Below, one piece after another: positions 1 to 8,565 of a stretch of DNA of 64,000 nt. Position 1 is the first letter of the stretch. Each line of letters starts with the position of its first letter. The DNA comes from Paenibacillus sedimenti (GTDB taxonomy: Bacteria > Bacillota > Bacilli > Paenibacillales > NBRC-103111). The stretch covers positions 496,001-560,000 of the forward strand of contig NZ_JACVVD010000001.1 in NCBI RefSeq assembly GCF_014534655.1. The letters are read 5' to 3'. The notes under the pieces are model-generated. The model was not told the DNA's origin. It did not search any database and was given only the letters and a program-made list of their open reading frames with translations. The position numbers and the translations under genes are program-made.

Positions 1-140
1 GCATTGCATTCGGCGGCTCGTCGGGCGGCGATTCGGTCGCATTAGGGCTCGGATCGGCTCTCGCCGTCGTCCTGTTTTTCATCATCGCAACGATATCCGC
101 TTTGTTCTTGTATTTCACCAGGAACCAATCGGCGGACTAA
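1..140 (+). CDS. Sugar ABC transporter permease, C-terminal end (partial)
   Basis: The reading frame beginning at base 3 is open from the window edge to a TAA at 138-140. It encodes about 45 residues: a glycine/serine-rich loop followed by one hydrophobic segment (LAVVLFFIIATISALFLY) and a short charged tail. This is the typical ending of the MalF-like first permease of CUT1 sugar transporters. A MalG-like permease follows 52 bp downstream on the same strand, which supports the call. The start and most of the gene lie outside the window, so the substrate cannot be judged. Confidence 0.7.
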   Translation, partial: IAFGGSSGGDSVALGLGSALAVVLFFIIATISALFLYFTRNQSAD

Positions 141-192
141 TAAGGAGAGACTTTGCTCTCCGACCAAAGATCCCTATAAATGGTGGTAGACG

Positions 193-1017
193 ATGAAAAC
201 AAACAAATCCGTTCGGGGGCTCCAGTACGTTGCGGCGTACTTGGGAGCTCTGGTCAGTTTGTATCCGATCTTTCTGATGCTGACCTCCTCCTTAAAGACG
301 AATATACAGATTTTGAAAAATCCGATGTCGCTGCCGACCTCATTGTCGTTCACGGCTTATAACAAACTGATCCATCAAATTCCGTTCGGGACGTATTTTT
401 GGAACAGTCTCGCAGTCAGCGTCGTTTCCGTCGCGCTGATTCTGCTGTTTGCCGTCTTGGCGTCGTTTTATATCGCCAGATATCCGTTCCGTTGGAACGG
501 CGCGCTATTCTTCTTTTTTCTCCTGGGCATGATGATTCCCATCAAGCTTGGGATTGTACCCCTATTCCTTTTGATGAAGCAGCTTGCCATGTTGAACAGC
601 ATGTGGTCGCTGGTTAGCGTGTATACGGCGATCGGTTTGCCTCTGGCGGTGCTGATCTTAACCGGTTTCTTCCGGACGCTGCCGAAGGAGCTGGAGGAAG
701 CGGCGCGAATCGATGGAGCCTCGGATTTCGGTGTGATGTGGCACGTGCTGATGCCGCTTATCCGTCCGGCGCTCGGGACGGTTATGATTATGAATTTCAT
801 TACGGCGTGGAACGATTTCTTCTTCCCGCTTATCTTTATCCAAGACGATTTGAAAAAGACGATACCCGTCGGGATGTTATCGCTGTTCGGGCAATACTCC
901 ACGGATTTGAGCATGCTGTTCGCGGGATTAACGCTGGCATCCGTGCCGATGATCGTCATGTTTTTCCTGGCGTCGAAACAATTCATGGAAGGCATGACGG
1001 CGGGAGCGGTGAAGTAG
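193..1017 (+). CDS. Carbohydrate ABC transporter permease (MalG-like, CUT1)
   Basis: This 274-residue integral membrane protein should form the second half of a sugar import channel in the cytoplasmic membrane. About six hydrophobic segments are visible. The cytoplasmic EAA loop, which docks the ATPase, reads ELEEAARIDGA followed by a Pro-rich stretch about 90 residues before the end. The C-terminus (QFMEGMTAGAVK) is characteristic of MalG-type permeases. A GGTGG ribosome binding site lies just upstream of the ATG. The gene closes an operon with the truncated permease at 1-140. No ATPase is nearby, as is usual when a shared MsmX-type ATPase serves many CUT1 systems. The substrate is unknown. 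Confidence 0.92.
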   Translation: MKTNKSVRGLQYVAAYLGALVSLYPIFLMLTSSLKTNIQILKNPMSLPTSLSFTAYNKLIHQIPFGTYFWNSLAVSVVSVALILLFAVLASFYIARYPFRWNGALFFFFLLGMMIPIKLGIVPLFLLMKQLAMLNSMWSLVSVYTAIGLPLAVLILTGFFRTLPKELEEAARIDGASDFGVMWHVLMPLIRPALGTVMIMNFITAWNDFFFPLIFIQDDLKKTIPVGMLSLFGQYSTDLSMLFAGLTLASVPMIVMFFLASKQFMEGMTAGAVK

Positions 1018-1098
1018 CATGATTGAAAATGCGGAACAAGAATAATATGACTTTATCAAGGGTACCCTAATGGAAATCATTAACAGGAGGCTGTACCC

Positions 1099-2298
1099 TT
1101 GTATCATTTGTATACGCATAATGATCTGGATGGAGTAGGTTGCGGTATCGTAGCCAGATTGGCATTTGGTGAAAAGGTAGAAATCCGGTACAATTCGGTC
1201 GGAGGGTTAAATCTGCAAGTCAAACGTTTTTTGGAAAAATCAAGAAAAAAGAACGATTTGTTTATTACCGATTTATCCGTAGATGAAGCGAATGAACAAG
1301 GACTTAACGAGTTTGTGAAATCGGGCGGAAAAGTAAAGCTTATCGATCATCATAAAACCTCTCTCCATATGGGCAAATATCCATGGAGCTTGGTTCAGGT
1401 CGTATATGAAAATGGAAAGCTCGCTTCGGCAACCTCTCTATTTTATGAGTATTTAATCCAAAACGGTTTATTGAAGCCCGAGAAGGCGACAGATGAATTT
1501 GTCGAGCTGGTCCGGCAATACGATACTTGGGAATGGGATCAGAACGATAACATACAGGCCAAGCGGTTAAACGATCTCTTTTATCTGGTTTCCATTGAAG
1601 AATTTGAGGAAAAGATGGTATCGCGCCTCAGACAAAGCGAGCATTTTGCGTTCGATGAATTCGAAGAAAAAATTTTGGATATGGAAGAAGACAAAATCGA
1701 ACGCTATTTGCGTAGAAAAAAGAGAGAGATCATTCAATCGAGCATTCGCGATCATATTGTAGGCATCGTTCATGCAGAATCGTATCATTCTGAACTCGGT
1801 AATGATCTAGGCAAAGAAAACCCTCACCTGGATTATGTTGCCATCATGAATATGGGTGGTAAAAAGATGAGCTTTCGAACGATTCACGATCATATCGACG
1901 TTTCCGAAATAGCGGGTTTTTACGGTGGAGGAGGCCATGCGAAAGCTGCCGGCTGCTCACTGACGGAGGAAGCCTATCAATTATATGTAGCGAAGCCGTT
2001 TCCGATGGAACCCATACGCGCAGATGCAACTAAAAATGCCTTTAACCTGAAGAGCTCCGTTTACGGATCGCTTTACGAAAATAGGAATGATCAGCAAGCG
2101 TTCATTTTTCCTTCTGCGGGGAAGTGGGAAATCGATGTGGACGGGGTCGAATTGAACCGATCTTTTTCAACATTCGAAGAGGCGGAGCATTATGTGAAAA
2201 GGGAGTATGCAGCCTGGTTAGCCCGAGACGAAACCTATGTCGCCTTCCTTATGGAACATATGGCTGCGAGAAAAACTAAAACTCCTGAGCCTGTATGA
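1099..2298 (+). CDS. nrnB: DHH/DHHA1 phosphoesterase, NrnB-like oligoribonuclease
   Basis: A 399-residue DHH-superfamily phosphoesterase. Metal-binding motifs appear in order: HNDLDGVGC near the N-terminus, FITDLS, and IDHHKT around residue 91. A C-terminal DHHA1 domain carries FYGGGGHAKAAG. The length and the opening MYHLYTHNDLDGVGCG match what I recall of Bacillus subtilis NrnB (YngD), which degrades short RNA oligonucleotides (nanoRNA) to mononucleotides in the cytoplasm. That recollection is family knowledge and was not searched. The start is TTG at 1099, chosen because AGGAGG sits 8 bp upstream. The gene stands alone and ends in a strong terminator. Confidence 0.85.
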   Translation: MYHLYTHNDLDGVGCGIVARLAFGEKVEIRYNSVGGLNLQVKRFLEKSRKKNDLFITDLSVDEANEQGLNEFVKSGGKVKLIDHHKTSLHMGKYPWSLVQVVYENGKLASATSLFYEYLIQNGLLKPEKATDEFVELVRQYDTWEWDQNDNIQAKRLNDLFYLVSIEEFEEKMVSRLRQSEHFAFDEFEEKILDMEEDKIERYLRRKKREIIQSSIRDHIVGIVHAESYHSELGNDLGKENPHLDYVAIMNMGGKKMSFRTIHDHIDVSEIAGFYGGGGHAKAAGCSLTEEAYQLYVAKPFPMEPIRADATKNAFNLKSSVYGSLYENRNDQQAFIFPSAGKWEIDVDGVELNRSFSTFEEAEHYVKREYAAWLARDETYVAFLMEHMAARKTKTPEPV

Positions 2299-2304
2299 AT
2301 AAAA

Positions 2305-2353
2305 AAAGCAAAGTCAAGGACGTTTCAGCTGCCTTGGCTTTGCTTATTTTTGT
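2305..2353 (+). terminator. Rho-independent terminator after the nrnB-like gene
   Basis: A 14-bp stem (2306-2319 with 2332-2345, one mismatch) is followed by a T-rich tract ending TTTTTGTTT. An A-rich tract on the other side means it could also serve the minus-strand gene that ends at 2361. Confidence 0.85.
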
Positions 2354-2360
2354 TTCGACT

Positions 2361-2741
2361 TTAATTGCTAGGACGAAACCATAGGCTCCAGAACGGCTTC
2401 TGCTTCTTTTTTTCAGAGGAGTGACGCTCGGAGCGGGGAATAAGGAACGTGCCAGGGAGATCGGTATCAAGATTTGTTTCCGTCCTTTCTGCTTCAGGTT
2501 CAGCGAGTACGGGAACTTCAAGCGAGGCGGCCGCCTCCACTTGAATCCGCTGGAATGACTCCAATTGCTGCTCCAATTCGACTACACGCTTAGCAAGCAA
2601 TAGATTCTCATGCTGGAGCTTTCTGATTAGCTCATGCAGAAATTTCAAGGTAAGCTTCGGTTTCTCTGACGGTTCCTCCTTATGGTAATTGGACGATAGC
2701 AGCAATTGTAACTCTTCTTCACTGATTACCTGGTGTGCCAC
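2361..2741 (-). CDS. Hypothetical coiled-coil protein
   Basis: A 126-residue protein with no signal peptide or membrane segment. Residues about 32-68 contain a heptad-like stretch (FLHELIRKLQHENLLLAKR and on through VVELEQQLE) that should form a coiled coil. The C-terminus is basic and tryptophan-rich. An AGGAGG-type site precedes the ATG, so the gene is likely real. I do not recognise the family. The N-terminus (ISEEELQLLLSSN) and the leucine-zipper-like helix suggest a small cytoplasmic dimer, possibly an adaptor or regulator, but this is only structural inference. Confidence 0.7.
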   Translation of the reverse strand: MAHQVISEEELQLLLSSNYHKEEPSEKPKLTLKFLHELIRKLQHENLLLAKRVVELEQQLESFQRIQVEAAASLEVPVLAEPEAERTETNLDTDLPGTFLIPRSERHSSEKKKQKPFWSLWFRPSN

Positions 2742-2908
2742 GGTACGGCCTCCTTTTTTGGATGGATTTCCTCATTGAAGGGGATATCTTATTCCTCTAT
2801 GAAAGTACGTCGATAGATGTTTTTTTCATAGATTAACGGATTATAACTAAAATGTCGCTCGAAAATCGTTGTCGTTTTCTAACTATTAATGATGAAGCTT
2901 CGTGTTTC

Positions 2909-4597
2909 TCATTTCACTTCATAAAGATATACTTTCCATGCGGAATGTTCATGATTGAATGTTTTGCGAAGTAATAGACGGTTAGATGACGCGTTCCGGA
3001 TGGGTACCGAGGAAAAGATATACTTTCCGCCTAATTTCTTGAAAACATCCGTGTTAAGCTCAAGATTCCGGATTTGTTTTTTTGACGTTTTGCTATAGTC
3101 ATATTTTTTCCCGAGTTCTGCGACAAATAGATAACATCGTCCGCCCCAAGTATCAAAGTAGGTCTTAAGCTTTTTACTTTTGTCTAATTCCTTGGCAATG
3201 ATTTCTCTAAACGTATGTTTGTACGACAGTGAATAAAAGTTATTGTAGGTATCCAAGGTATAAAAGCCGTTATACTGCGCTATTGCCGGATGCAAGCCGA
3301 TACTGGCCACACGATACGACGCTTTAGGCTCTCCAATATATTCTCCGATCTCCTGAAATTGTTCTTCGGCATAAAATTGCCGAAATGAAGGCTTGTTTGC
3401 AGAGCGATACATAATTTCTTCGTTATAGGCAAATAGCAAAATAATCTGTCCGGCGACTGCTAATTTTGTTAATAATCTTCCCTTGCTCCCCCCTTTGCGC
3501 CAAAGCAGGACACATCCTGCAGCAAACCCCATATAAATGACTAGCGGTCTAAGAAAGTGAAACCGGGCAAAGTTAAACGTAGTTAATAGCTCGAATTGTT
3601 CTTTTAAAGGCTGCCAGACAGTATGGAACCAAAATGCATACCATGTTGAAAGCGCAACATTAAGTACGAAGAGAATGATAAATAAACGAGACGTTGAATC
3701 CTTTCTCCATTGTTGGTTTACTATGCAGAAGTAAACAGTAAGAACCATAAGCGGAAGTATGATCCAGGTATGAACGGTGCCTACATGATGATGCCCAAAT
3801 ATGAAATTTTTGACGGTCAATCGAGCACATTGCCATACGTTCAATCGGGACGAGACGAATTCATTCCGGTTTGTCGGTGTATTCGTTATCACAAGAGAAG
3901 CAAGAAGGCGATATTCGATAGCGAGATAAACGAGACCCATAAGGAAGACGCTTCCCAAAAATGGCAGGTTCCATCGTTTGTTCATGATGGTATCCCATAC
4001 CCAGACCAAAGCAATGGCTGTCTGGAAAAAGAAAAAACCAAGAACCAGACTGGAGTAGAAGGGGAGAGCTATTATAATGAACCATTCTTTCCAGGTCCAA
4101 CTCCCCTTCCGGATGTTGAGGAAAGCCCATAATGCTAAGGGTTGTCCAAGAGTACTGAGCATTCCCGAAGGCCAGAACGGTGTTAATGCAAAGGTAAGGG
4201 CAACGCCGACGCGAATCCAAGTCGCATCCGAATCTGGAACAAGGTGATCTTTTAATAGTAAATACATACCAAGGAAGGCGAAAACTCTAGTGATGGTTTG
4301 GCTCCATGCATAGGCTGCCATCGCTGGAAAAAATGCATGCAAAACGACGATTCCGCTAAATTCTGTTCCCATGGCGTTTCGCTGTAAGCCATTAATTACT
4401 TGCGGAATTACCGCTGATATCGAGCCAAACCATTCGCCGCTTTGGATCAGAACTTTGTACCAGACAATATTAGAATCCAAATTATCATGAACCCGGATAT
4501 GTGCATCTTGCCCCAAAATAAACAAAGGGGACAGATAGATGATCATAACGACAACGGCAGTCCATAATGACTTTTGTTCAAAGGAAGAAATTCGCAT
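2909..4597 (-). CDS. Polytopic membrane protein, DUF6044 family
   Basis: A 562-residue membrane protein with about ten hydrophobic helices and a C-terminal soluble part. Its opening region (SPLFILGQDAHIRVHDNLDSN) and layout match DUF6044 proteins, which resemble GT-C glycosyltransferase-like membrane proteins found near cell-surface polysaccharide genes. No activity is established. An upstream in-frame GTG at 4642 exists without a ribosome binding site. The ATG at 4597 has AGGAG 8 bp upstream and is preferred. It is transcribed divergently from the LtaS-like gene across about 170 bp, which suggests a shared envelope role. Confidence 0.8.
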   Translation of the reverse strand: MRISSFEQKSLWTAVVVMIIYLSPLFILGQDAHIRVHDNLDSNIVWYKVLIQSGEWFGSISAVIPQVINGLQRNAMGTEFSGIVVLHAFFPAMAAYAWSQTITRVFAFLGMYLLLKDHLVPDSDATWIRVGVALTFALTPFWPSGMLSTLGQPLALWAFLNIRKGSWTWKEWFIIIALPFYSSLVLGFFFFQTAIALVWVWDTIMNKRWNLPFLGSVFLMGLVYLAIEYRLLASLVITNTPTNRNEFVSSRLNVWQCARLTVKNFIFGHHHVGTVHTWIILPLMVLTVYFCIVNQQWRKDSTSRLFIILFVLNVALSTWYAFWFHTVWQPLKEQFELLTTFNFARFHFLRPLVIYMGFAAGCVLLWRKGGSKGRLLTKLAVAGQIILLFAYNEEIMYRSANKPSFRQFYAEEQFQEIGEYIGEPKASYRVASIGLHPAIAQYNGFYTLDTYNNFYSLSYKHTFREIIAKELDKSKKLKTYFDTWGGRCYLFVAELGKKYDYSKTSKKQIRNLELNTDVFKKLGGKYIFSSVPIRNASSNRLLLRKTFNHEHSAWKVYLYEVK

Positions 4598-4767
4598 TCG
4601 ATAACTCCTGATCCCCAAAATATGATGAATAATTGTGCCCACGTAGTTATCATGAGGATTCAGGTCAACGGTTATGCATCTGACGAGTTAGATTATGTAT
4701 ACTTAGGAAACTTGAGGTAAACCATAATTTTATTCGATTATTAAGATAATTCTGTGCGGGGGAAACG

Positions 4768-6642
4768 ATGAAATTAATAGCCTATTTTAAGCATTCGATA
4801 GATCAATATGTTTATTTCATTGTTGTGACTATGTTAATTTGGGCTAAAACCTACATTGTGCAGCGCTTCGGTTTTGACCTTCCGGTAGAAGGCTGGTATC
4901 AGGAGTTCATACTGTTAATAAATCCTGTAAGCTCTATTCTGCTTGCGCTTTGTTTTGGTATGTTTTTTTTCAAAGGACATTCGCACGCGGCAGTTATCGT
5001 AATCAGTGCTGCATCATCGTTCATATTGTTTGCAAACCTGCTATATTATCGTTGTTTTAATGATTTTATTACCATACCTGCTTGGGAACAGTTCAAACTT
5101 ATCGGGGATTTGTGGAGCAGTATCTTTGCCCTTTTTCGTCCGGTTGACCTTCTGGTATTTACCGATACGCTTTTCTTCATCTTTATGATATTCGTAAAAA
5201 AATACCGGGCTCAGGCATTCAATCCTATTCAAATGATTTCGGTCATTCATTTTTCATTTTTACTTTTTATTGTTAATTTGTTAATGGCGGAGCATGTTCG
5301 GCCTGAGTTGTTAACCCGCACGTTTGACCGAAATATTGTTGTAAAAAGCATTGGCACTTACAACTATCACGTATATGATGCTGTGATGAACTTCAAGATG
5401 GAATCCAAAAAAGTATTCGCAAGAAAAGACGATTTAGCTGCCATTGAAAATTTCATGCTGCAATTGCCCAAAGATATAATGGATCCGAATACGTTTGGGA
5501 TAGCCAAAGGGCGCAATGTTTTTCTAATTTCCTTGGAATCTCTGCAAAGTTTCGTTATCAATCGGCAGGTATCCGGCCAAGAAATCACTCCTTTTTTAAA
5601 CACCTTACTTAAAGACAGCTTTTATTTTGAGAACTTCTATCATCAAACCGGACAAGGAAAAACTTCAGATGCCGAATTCGCTGTCGACACCTCCTTATAT
5701 CCGCTTCCGAGAGGTGCCGTTTTCTTTTCGCATCCACGGAATACTTATCGTACCGTACCGAACATCGTGAAGGAGCACGGTTATTACCCTGTGGTGTTTC
5801 ACGCCAATCACCAGTCATTCTGGAATCGTAACCAGATGTATCCGAACATGGGATATGAGAAATTTTTTGCTTCTGGCGATTATTCAATTACTGCAGAGAA
5901 CTCGGTCGGATGGGGTCTGAAGGACATTCCGTTCTTCGAGCAGTCCATAGAGAAAATCCGTTCACTTCCGCAACCTTTTTACTGCAAGCTGGTCACATTA
6001 ACGAACCATTATCCTTTCGATCTTAAAGAAGAGGACCGGATGATCCCGGAATTTACATCGAAATCAGCAACGGTAAATCGTTATATTCCGACTGTCCGTT
6101 ATATGGACGAGGCACTGAAGCATTTCTTTGAAAGGGTCAAAGCCATAGGGGCATATGAGCATTCCATTTTTATCCTTTATGGTGACCATAACGGCATTTC
6201 GAAAAAACACAGTAAAGCAATGGCCCAATTACTCGGCAAAGAAAAAAAGACAGCGCTTGATCAAATACAGCTTGAACGGGTACCGCTAATTATTCATATT
6301 CCCGGCGTAGCAGGAAAAAAAATCAATACGGTCGGAGGGCAAGTTGATTTGAAGCCAACCATTCTTCATCTTCTAGGTATCGAAACAAAGCAAGAGCCTG
6401 ATTTCGGCAATGATCTATTTGCCGTGAACAAGCCTGAATTTGTTGTACTTAGAAACGGCAACTTTGTGACGGACAAGTATGTATACACCAAGAATGGATG
6501 CTACGACAAATCGACGGCTGAAAAAATAGACATAGAAGTGTGTAAAAATTACAAGGAAAATGCAGTTAATTCCCTGAAATTTTCCGATGACATCATTTAC
6601 GGGGACTTACTTCGCTTCCTCAACTTTAAGGCGAAAAGTTAA
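4768..6642 (+). CDS. LTA synthase-family membrane sulfatase-fold protein
   Basis: A 624-residue protein with five predicted N-terminal transmembrane helices (about residues 15-175) followed by an extracellular alkaline-phosphatase/sulfatase domain. The domain has the SLES metal-binding motif (E257), the catalytic-threonine motif GQGKTSDAEF (T299), and a late LYGDHNG motif. These are hallmarks of LtaS/YfnI enzymes, which move glycerol-phosphate from phosphatidylglycerol onto a growing teichoic acid chain outside the membrane. An accessory role such as LTA primase or phosphoglycerol transfer to another glycan is possible. A GGGGG site lies just upstream of the ATG. The gene ends in a strong hairpin terminator. 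Confidence 0.88.
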   Translation: MKLIAYFKHSIDQYVYFIVVTMLIWAKTYIVQRFGFDLPVEGWYQEFILLINPVSSILLALCFGMFFFKGHSHAAVIVISAASSFILFANLLYYRCFNDFITIPAWEQFKLIGDLWSSIFALFRPVDLLVFTDTLFFIFMIFVKKYRAQAFNPIQMISVIHFSFLLFIVNLLMAEHVRPELLTRTFDRNIVVKSIGTYNYHVYDAVMNFKMESKKVFARKDDLAAIENFMLQLPKDIMDPNTFGIAKGRNVFLISLESLQSFVINRQVSGQEITPFLNTLLKDSFYFENFYHQTGQGKTSDAEFAVDTSLYPLPRGAVFFSHPRNTYRTVPNIVKEHGYYPVVFHANHQSFWNRNQMYPNMGYEKFFASGDYSITAENSVGWGLKDIPFFEQSIEKIRSLPQPFYCKLVTLTNHYPFDLKEEDRMIPEFTSKSATVNRYIPTVRYMDEALKHFFERVKAIGAYEHSIFILYGDHNGISKKHSKAMAQLLGKEKKTALDQIQLERVPLIIHIPGVAGKKINTVGGQVDLKPTILHLLGIETKQEPDFGNDLFAVNKPEFVVLRNGNFVTDKYVYTKNGCYDKSTAEKIDIEVCKNYKENAVNSLKFSDDIIYGDLLRFLNFKAKS

Positions 6643-6679
6643 GAAGGGGGAATGAATAGAGGCTGTCTCAAATAGAAAA

Positions 6680-6726
6680 AAAAGGATGTCCCGCCGTCTT
6701 CTTAGGCTTTGCGGGACATCCTTTTA
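6680..6726. terminator. Bidirectional terminator between convergent genes
   Basis: A perfect 15-bp stem (6680-6694 with 6711-6725) has an A-tract on one side and T-tract on the other. It lies between the convergent LtaS-like and NADH dehydrogenase genes and should stop transcription from both. Confidence 0.88.
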
Positions 6727-6731
6727 ATATC

Positions 6732-7913
6732 TTAATAAGCTAGAGCGAACAGACCGTGAATATGGGACAGATAGCGAACGTTGCTCGCTTCTTTCATAAG
6801 TGAGGCCGGTAAGCCTTTGAGCTGCGTGTTATTGCCGCCGATCGTGCCTATGCCGTCTTTACGGCCCAAGCTGCCGAGTGTTCCAGAGAATACAGGTGTG
6901 AATTTGTCCATAACGCCGCCCTTGATCTGAACGGATAAGTTATAACCGACCGTTTCGCCCATTTGCCAAGCAAGTTGGGCAGTTGGCGGATACGGGCGTT
7001 CGCTGCCTTCCGGGAACACAACCGCGCAGTCGCCTGCAAGGAAGATATCGGAATGAGATGTGGATTGCAGCGTCGGTTTCACTGTTGCGCGCCCGCGGTC
7101 CTCAGCGATGCCGCAGCTTCCGACAACAGGGTTTCCTTTGACGCCGCCCGTCCAGATGATGGTGTTCGACTCGATCGTTTGTCCGCTTTTCAGCGAAACG
7201 GAGTTTTTCGTAGCTTCTGTAATCGCAACGCCCGTAAGGAACGTTACGCCGCGCTTTTCAAGGCTCGTCATTGCACGCTCAATGAGCACTTTAGGGAATA
7301 CCGGAAGAATAGCCGGTCCTGCTTCTACACAGTAGATCGAAATATCGCCAAAATCAATACCTTTGCTGCGGCAAACTTCAGGCAGTTTATCCGCAAATTC
7401 GCCGACAAGCTCAACCCCGGTCAAACCGCCGCCGCCTACAACGATCGTTGCATCCGCTTTGTTGCCCGAAGCTTTGTAAGCGTCCAGACGAGCTTCTACA
7501 TGCTCGCGAATCCGGTTTGCATCAGCAGCAGATTTGAGCACGAAGCTGTTCTCTTCCAATCCTGGAATGCCGAAATAGTTCGTTTCGCTGCCAAGCGCAA
7601 CGACAAGCGCATCATAGGCGCGGGTAGTGCCGCCGCCTAACACGACTTGTTTTTCATTCGGATTTATTTCTTTAACCGTATCGACAAGGATATTCACGTC
7701 TTTGTCGCCAAGCAATTTATGTAGAGGAAGCGCAACGGCTTTCTCCTTGATCGTGCCGCCAGCCAAACGGTGAAGTTCCGTAATAATTTGGTGTGTTGGA
7801 AAACGGTTGATGACCGTTATGCTTGCTTCCGCTGCCGTCAGGTGCTTTCGCGCTGTCAGCGCGGTCAGAAGACCGCCGTAACCGCCGCCAAGAATGAGTA
7901 TTTGTTTCGACAT
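6732..7913 (-). CDS. Type II NADH:quinone oxidoreductase (NDH-2-like)
   Basis: A 393-residue FAD-dependent oxidoreductase. It starts with the FAD-binding GGGYGG motif, and a second Rossmann motif for NAD (VVGGGGLTGVELVGE) lies near residue 160. A later LAGDCAVV motif binds FAD. Members pass electrons from NADH to menaquinone at the inner membrane face without pumping protons. The ATG at 7913 is preferred over 7922 because AAGGAGA sits 8 bp upstream, whereas the earlier ATG overlaps that site. The gene follows a DUF1641 gene by 22 bp and is almost certainly cotranscribed with it. Which of the several Bacillota NDH-2 paralogues it matches cannot be decided here. Confidence 0.88.
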   Translation of the reverse strand: MSKQILILGGGYGGLLTALTARKHLTAAEASITVINRFPTHQIITELHRLAGGTIKEKAVALPLHKLLGDKDVNILVDTVKEINPNEKQVVLGGGTTRAYDALVVALGSETNYFGIPGLEENSFVLKSAADANRIREHVEARLDAYKASGNKADATIVVGGGGLTGVELVGEFADKLPEVCRSKGIDFGDISIYCVEAGPAILPVFPKVLIERAMTSLEKRGVTFLTGVAITEATKNSVSLKSGQTIESNTIIWTGGVKGNPVVGSCGIAEDRGRATVKPTLQSTSHSDIFLAGDCAVVFPEGSERPYPPTAQLAWQMGETVGYNLSVQIKGGVMDKFTPVFSGTLGSLGRKDGIGTIGGNNTQLKGLPASLMKEASNVRYLSHIHGLFALAY

Positions 7914-7935
7914 CGTTAACATCTCCTTGCCTGTA

Positions 7936-8367
7936 TTAATTTTTGCGTTCAGCGAGTACGTTCAAGAATGCTTGAGCGAAACGAAGCGTCTTCTGCACTT
8001 CAGGATCTTTCAGCATTTTAAGAATTCCGAAAAGACCGATGGTCGTTCCGGCCTCTGCCTGCGAACGTTCGCCGGCCTCGATCGCTGCCGCGGCGATGTC
8101 TTTTGCTTTTTCTTGCACCGGTTTGACGAATTCGCCAATGCCTTGGGCAAAATCGTTGATCAGTACTTTGTCTGTGGCAACGTTCTGCGCGAAATCATAG
8201 GCTTTAGTCAACAATGTCACCATTTCCGCCAATTTAGGCAGATTATCGACCAGTACAGTCAAAGATTGCTGTACCTCAGGCTTCAGCAATTGCTCAAGTA
8301 TATCTAACGATTTTGGTTCCGCGGCAAGCGTCGCCGCCACTTCTTGAACAGCAGGTGTCTGTGTCAT
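7936..8367 (-). CDS. DUF1641 domain protein, likely partner of the NDH-2
   Basis: A 143-residue, mostly helical, alanine-rich cytoplasmic protein with no signal peptide. The core (LLKPEVQQSLTVLVDNLPK, then GLFGILKMLKDPEVQKTL) is typical of DUF1641 (YrhD-like) proteins, which often sit beside formate dehydrogenase or NDH-2-type flavoproteins. The function is not established. An AAAGGAGG site precedes the ATG. It is the first gene of a two-gene operon with the NADH dehydrogenase, which suggests a role in membrane docking or regulation of electron transfer (inference). Confidence 0.85.
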   Translation of the reverse strand: MTQTPAVQEVAATLAAEPKSLDILEQLLKPEVQQSLTVLVDNLPKLAEMVTLLTKAYDFAQNVATDKVLINDFAQGIGEFVKPVQEKAKDIAAAAIEAGERSQAEAGTTIGLFGILKMLKDPEVQKTLRFAQAFLNVLAERKN

Positions 8368-8450
8368 CTGAAAATCCTCCTTTGCGCTATAAAAAAAATC
8401 GGGTGCAGTCGCGATTGTGTTACGAACGAAAGACGTTATTCCCTAAAGAT

Positions 8451-8466
8451 TGTAACTTTTTTCACA
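8451..8466. promoter_or_regulatory. Possible Fnr/Crp-type site upstream of the DUF1641-NDH-2 operon
   Basis: TGTAACTTTTTTCACA reads as TGTAA-N6-TCACA, one base from an Fnr/Crp-like TGTGA-N6-TCACA box. On the minus strand it overlaps a TACAAT -10-like element, about 85 bp upstream of the DUF1641 start. Redox control of a respiratory dehydrogenase would make sense, but a single near-match is weak evidence. Confidence 0.3.
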
Positions 8467-8565
8467 TAAGAAAACGTCCGGCAACAATGACACAATTGGA
8501 TTTGAACCTCATTCATCTATTCTACACCTTTTGACAGCAAATTTATAAAAGAAAATATTTCAAAT

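Noticed and set aside
468-995. Minus-strand 175-residue open frame
   Set aside because: It is the shadow of a well-supported MalG-like permease.
6655-6677. GGCTGTCTCAAATAG resembling the end of an IS1182-type element
   Set aside because: No matching inverted partner, target duplication or transposase is present.
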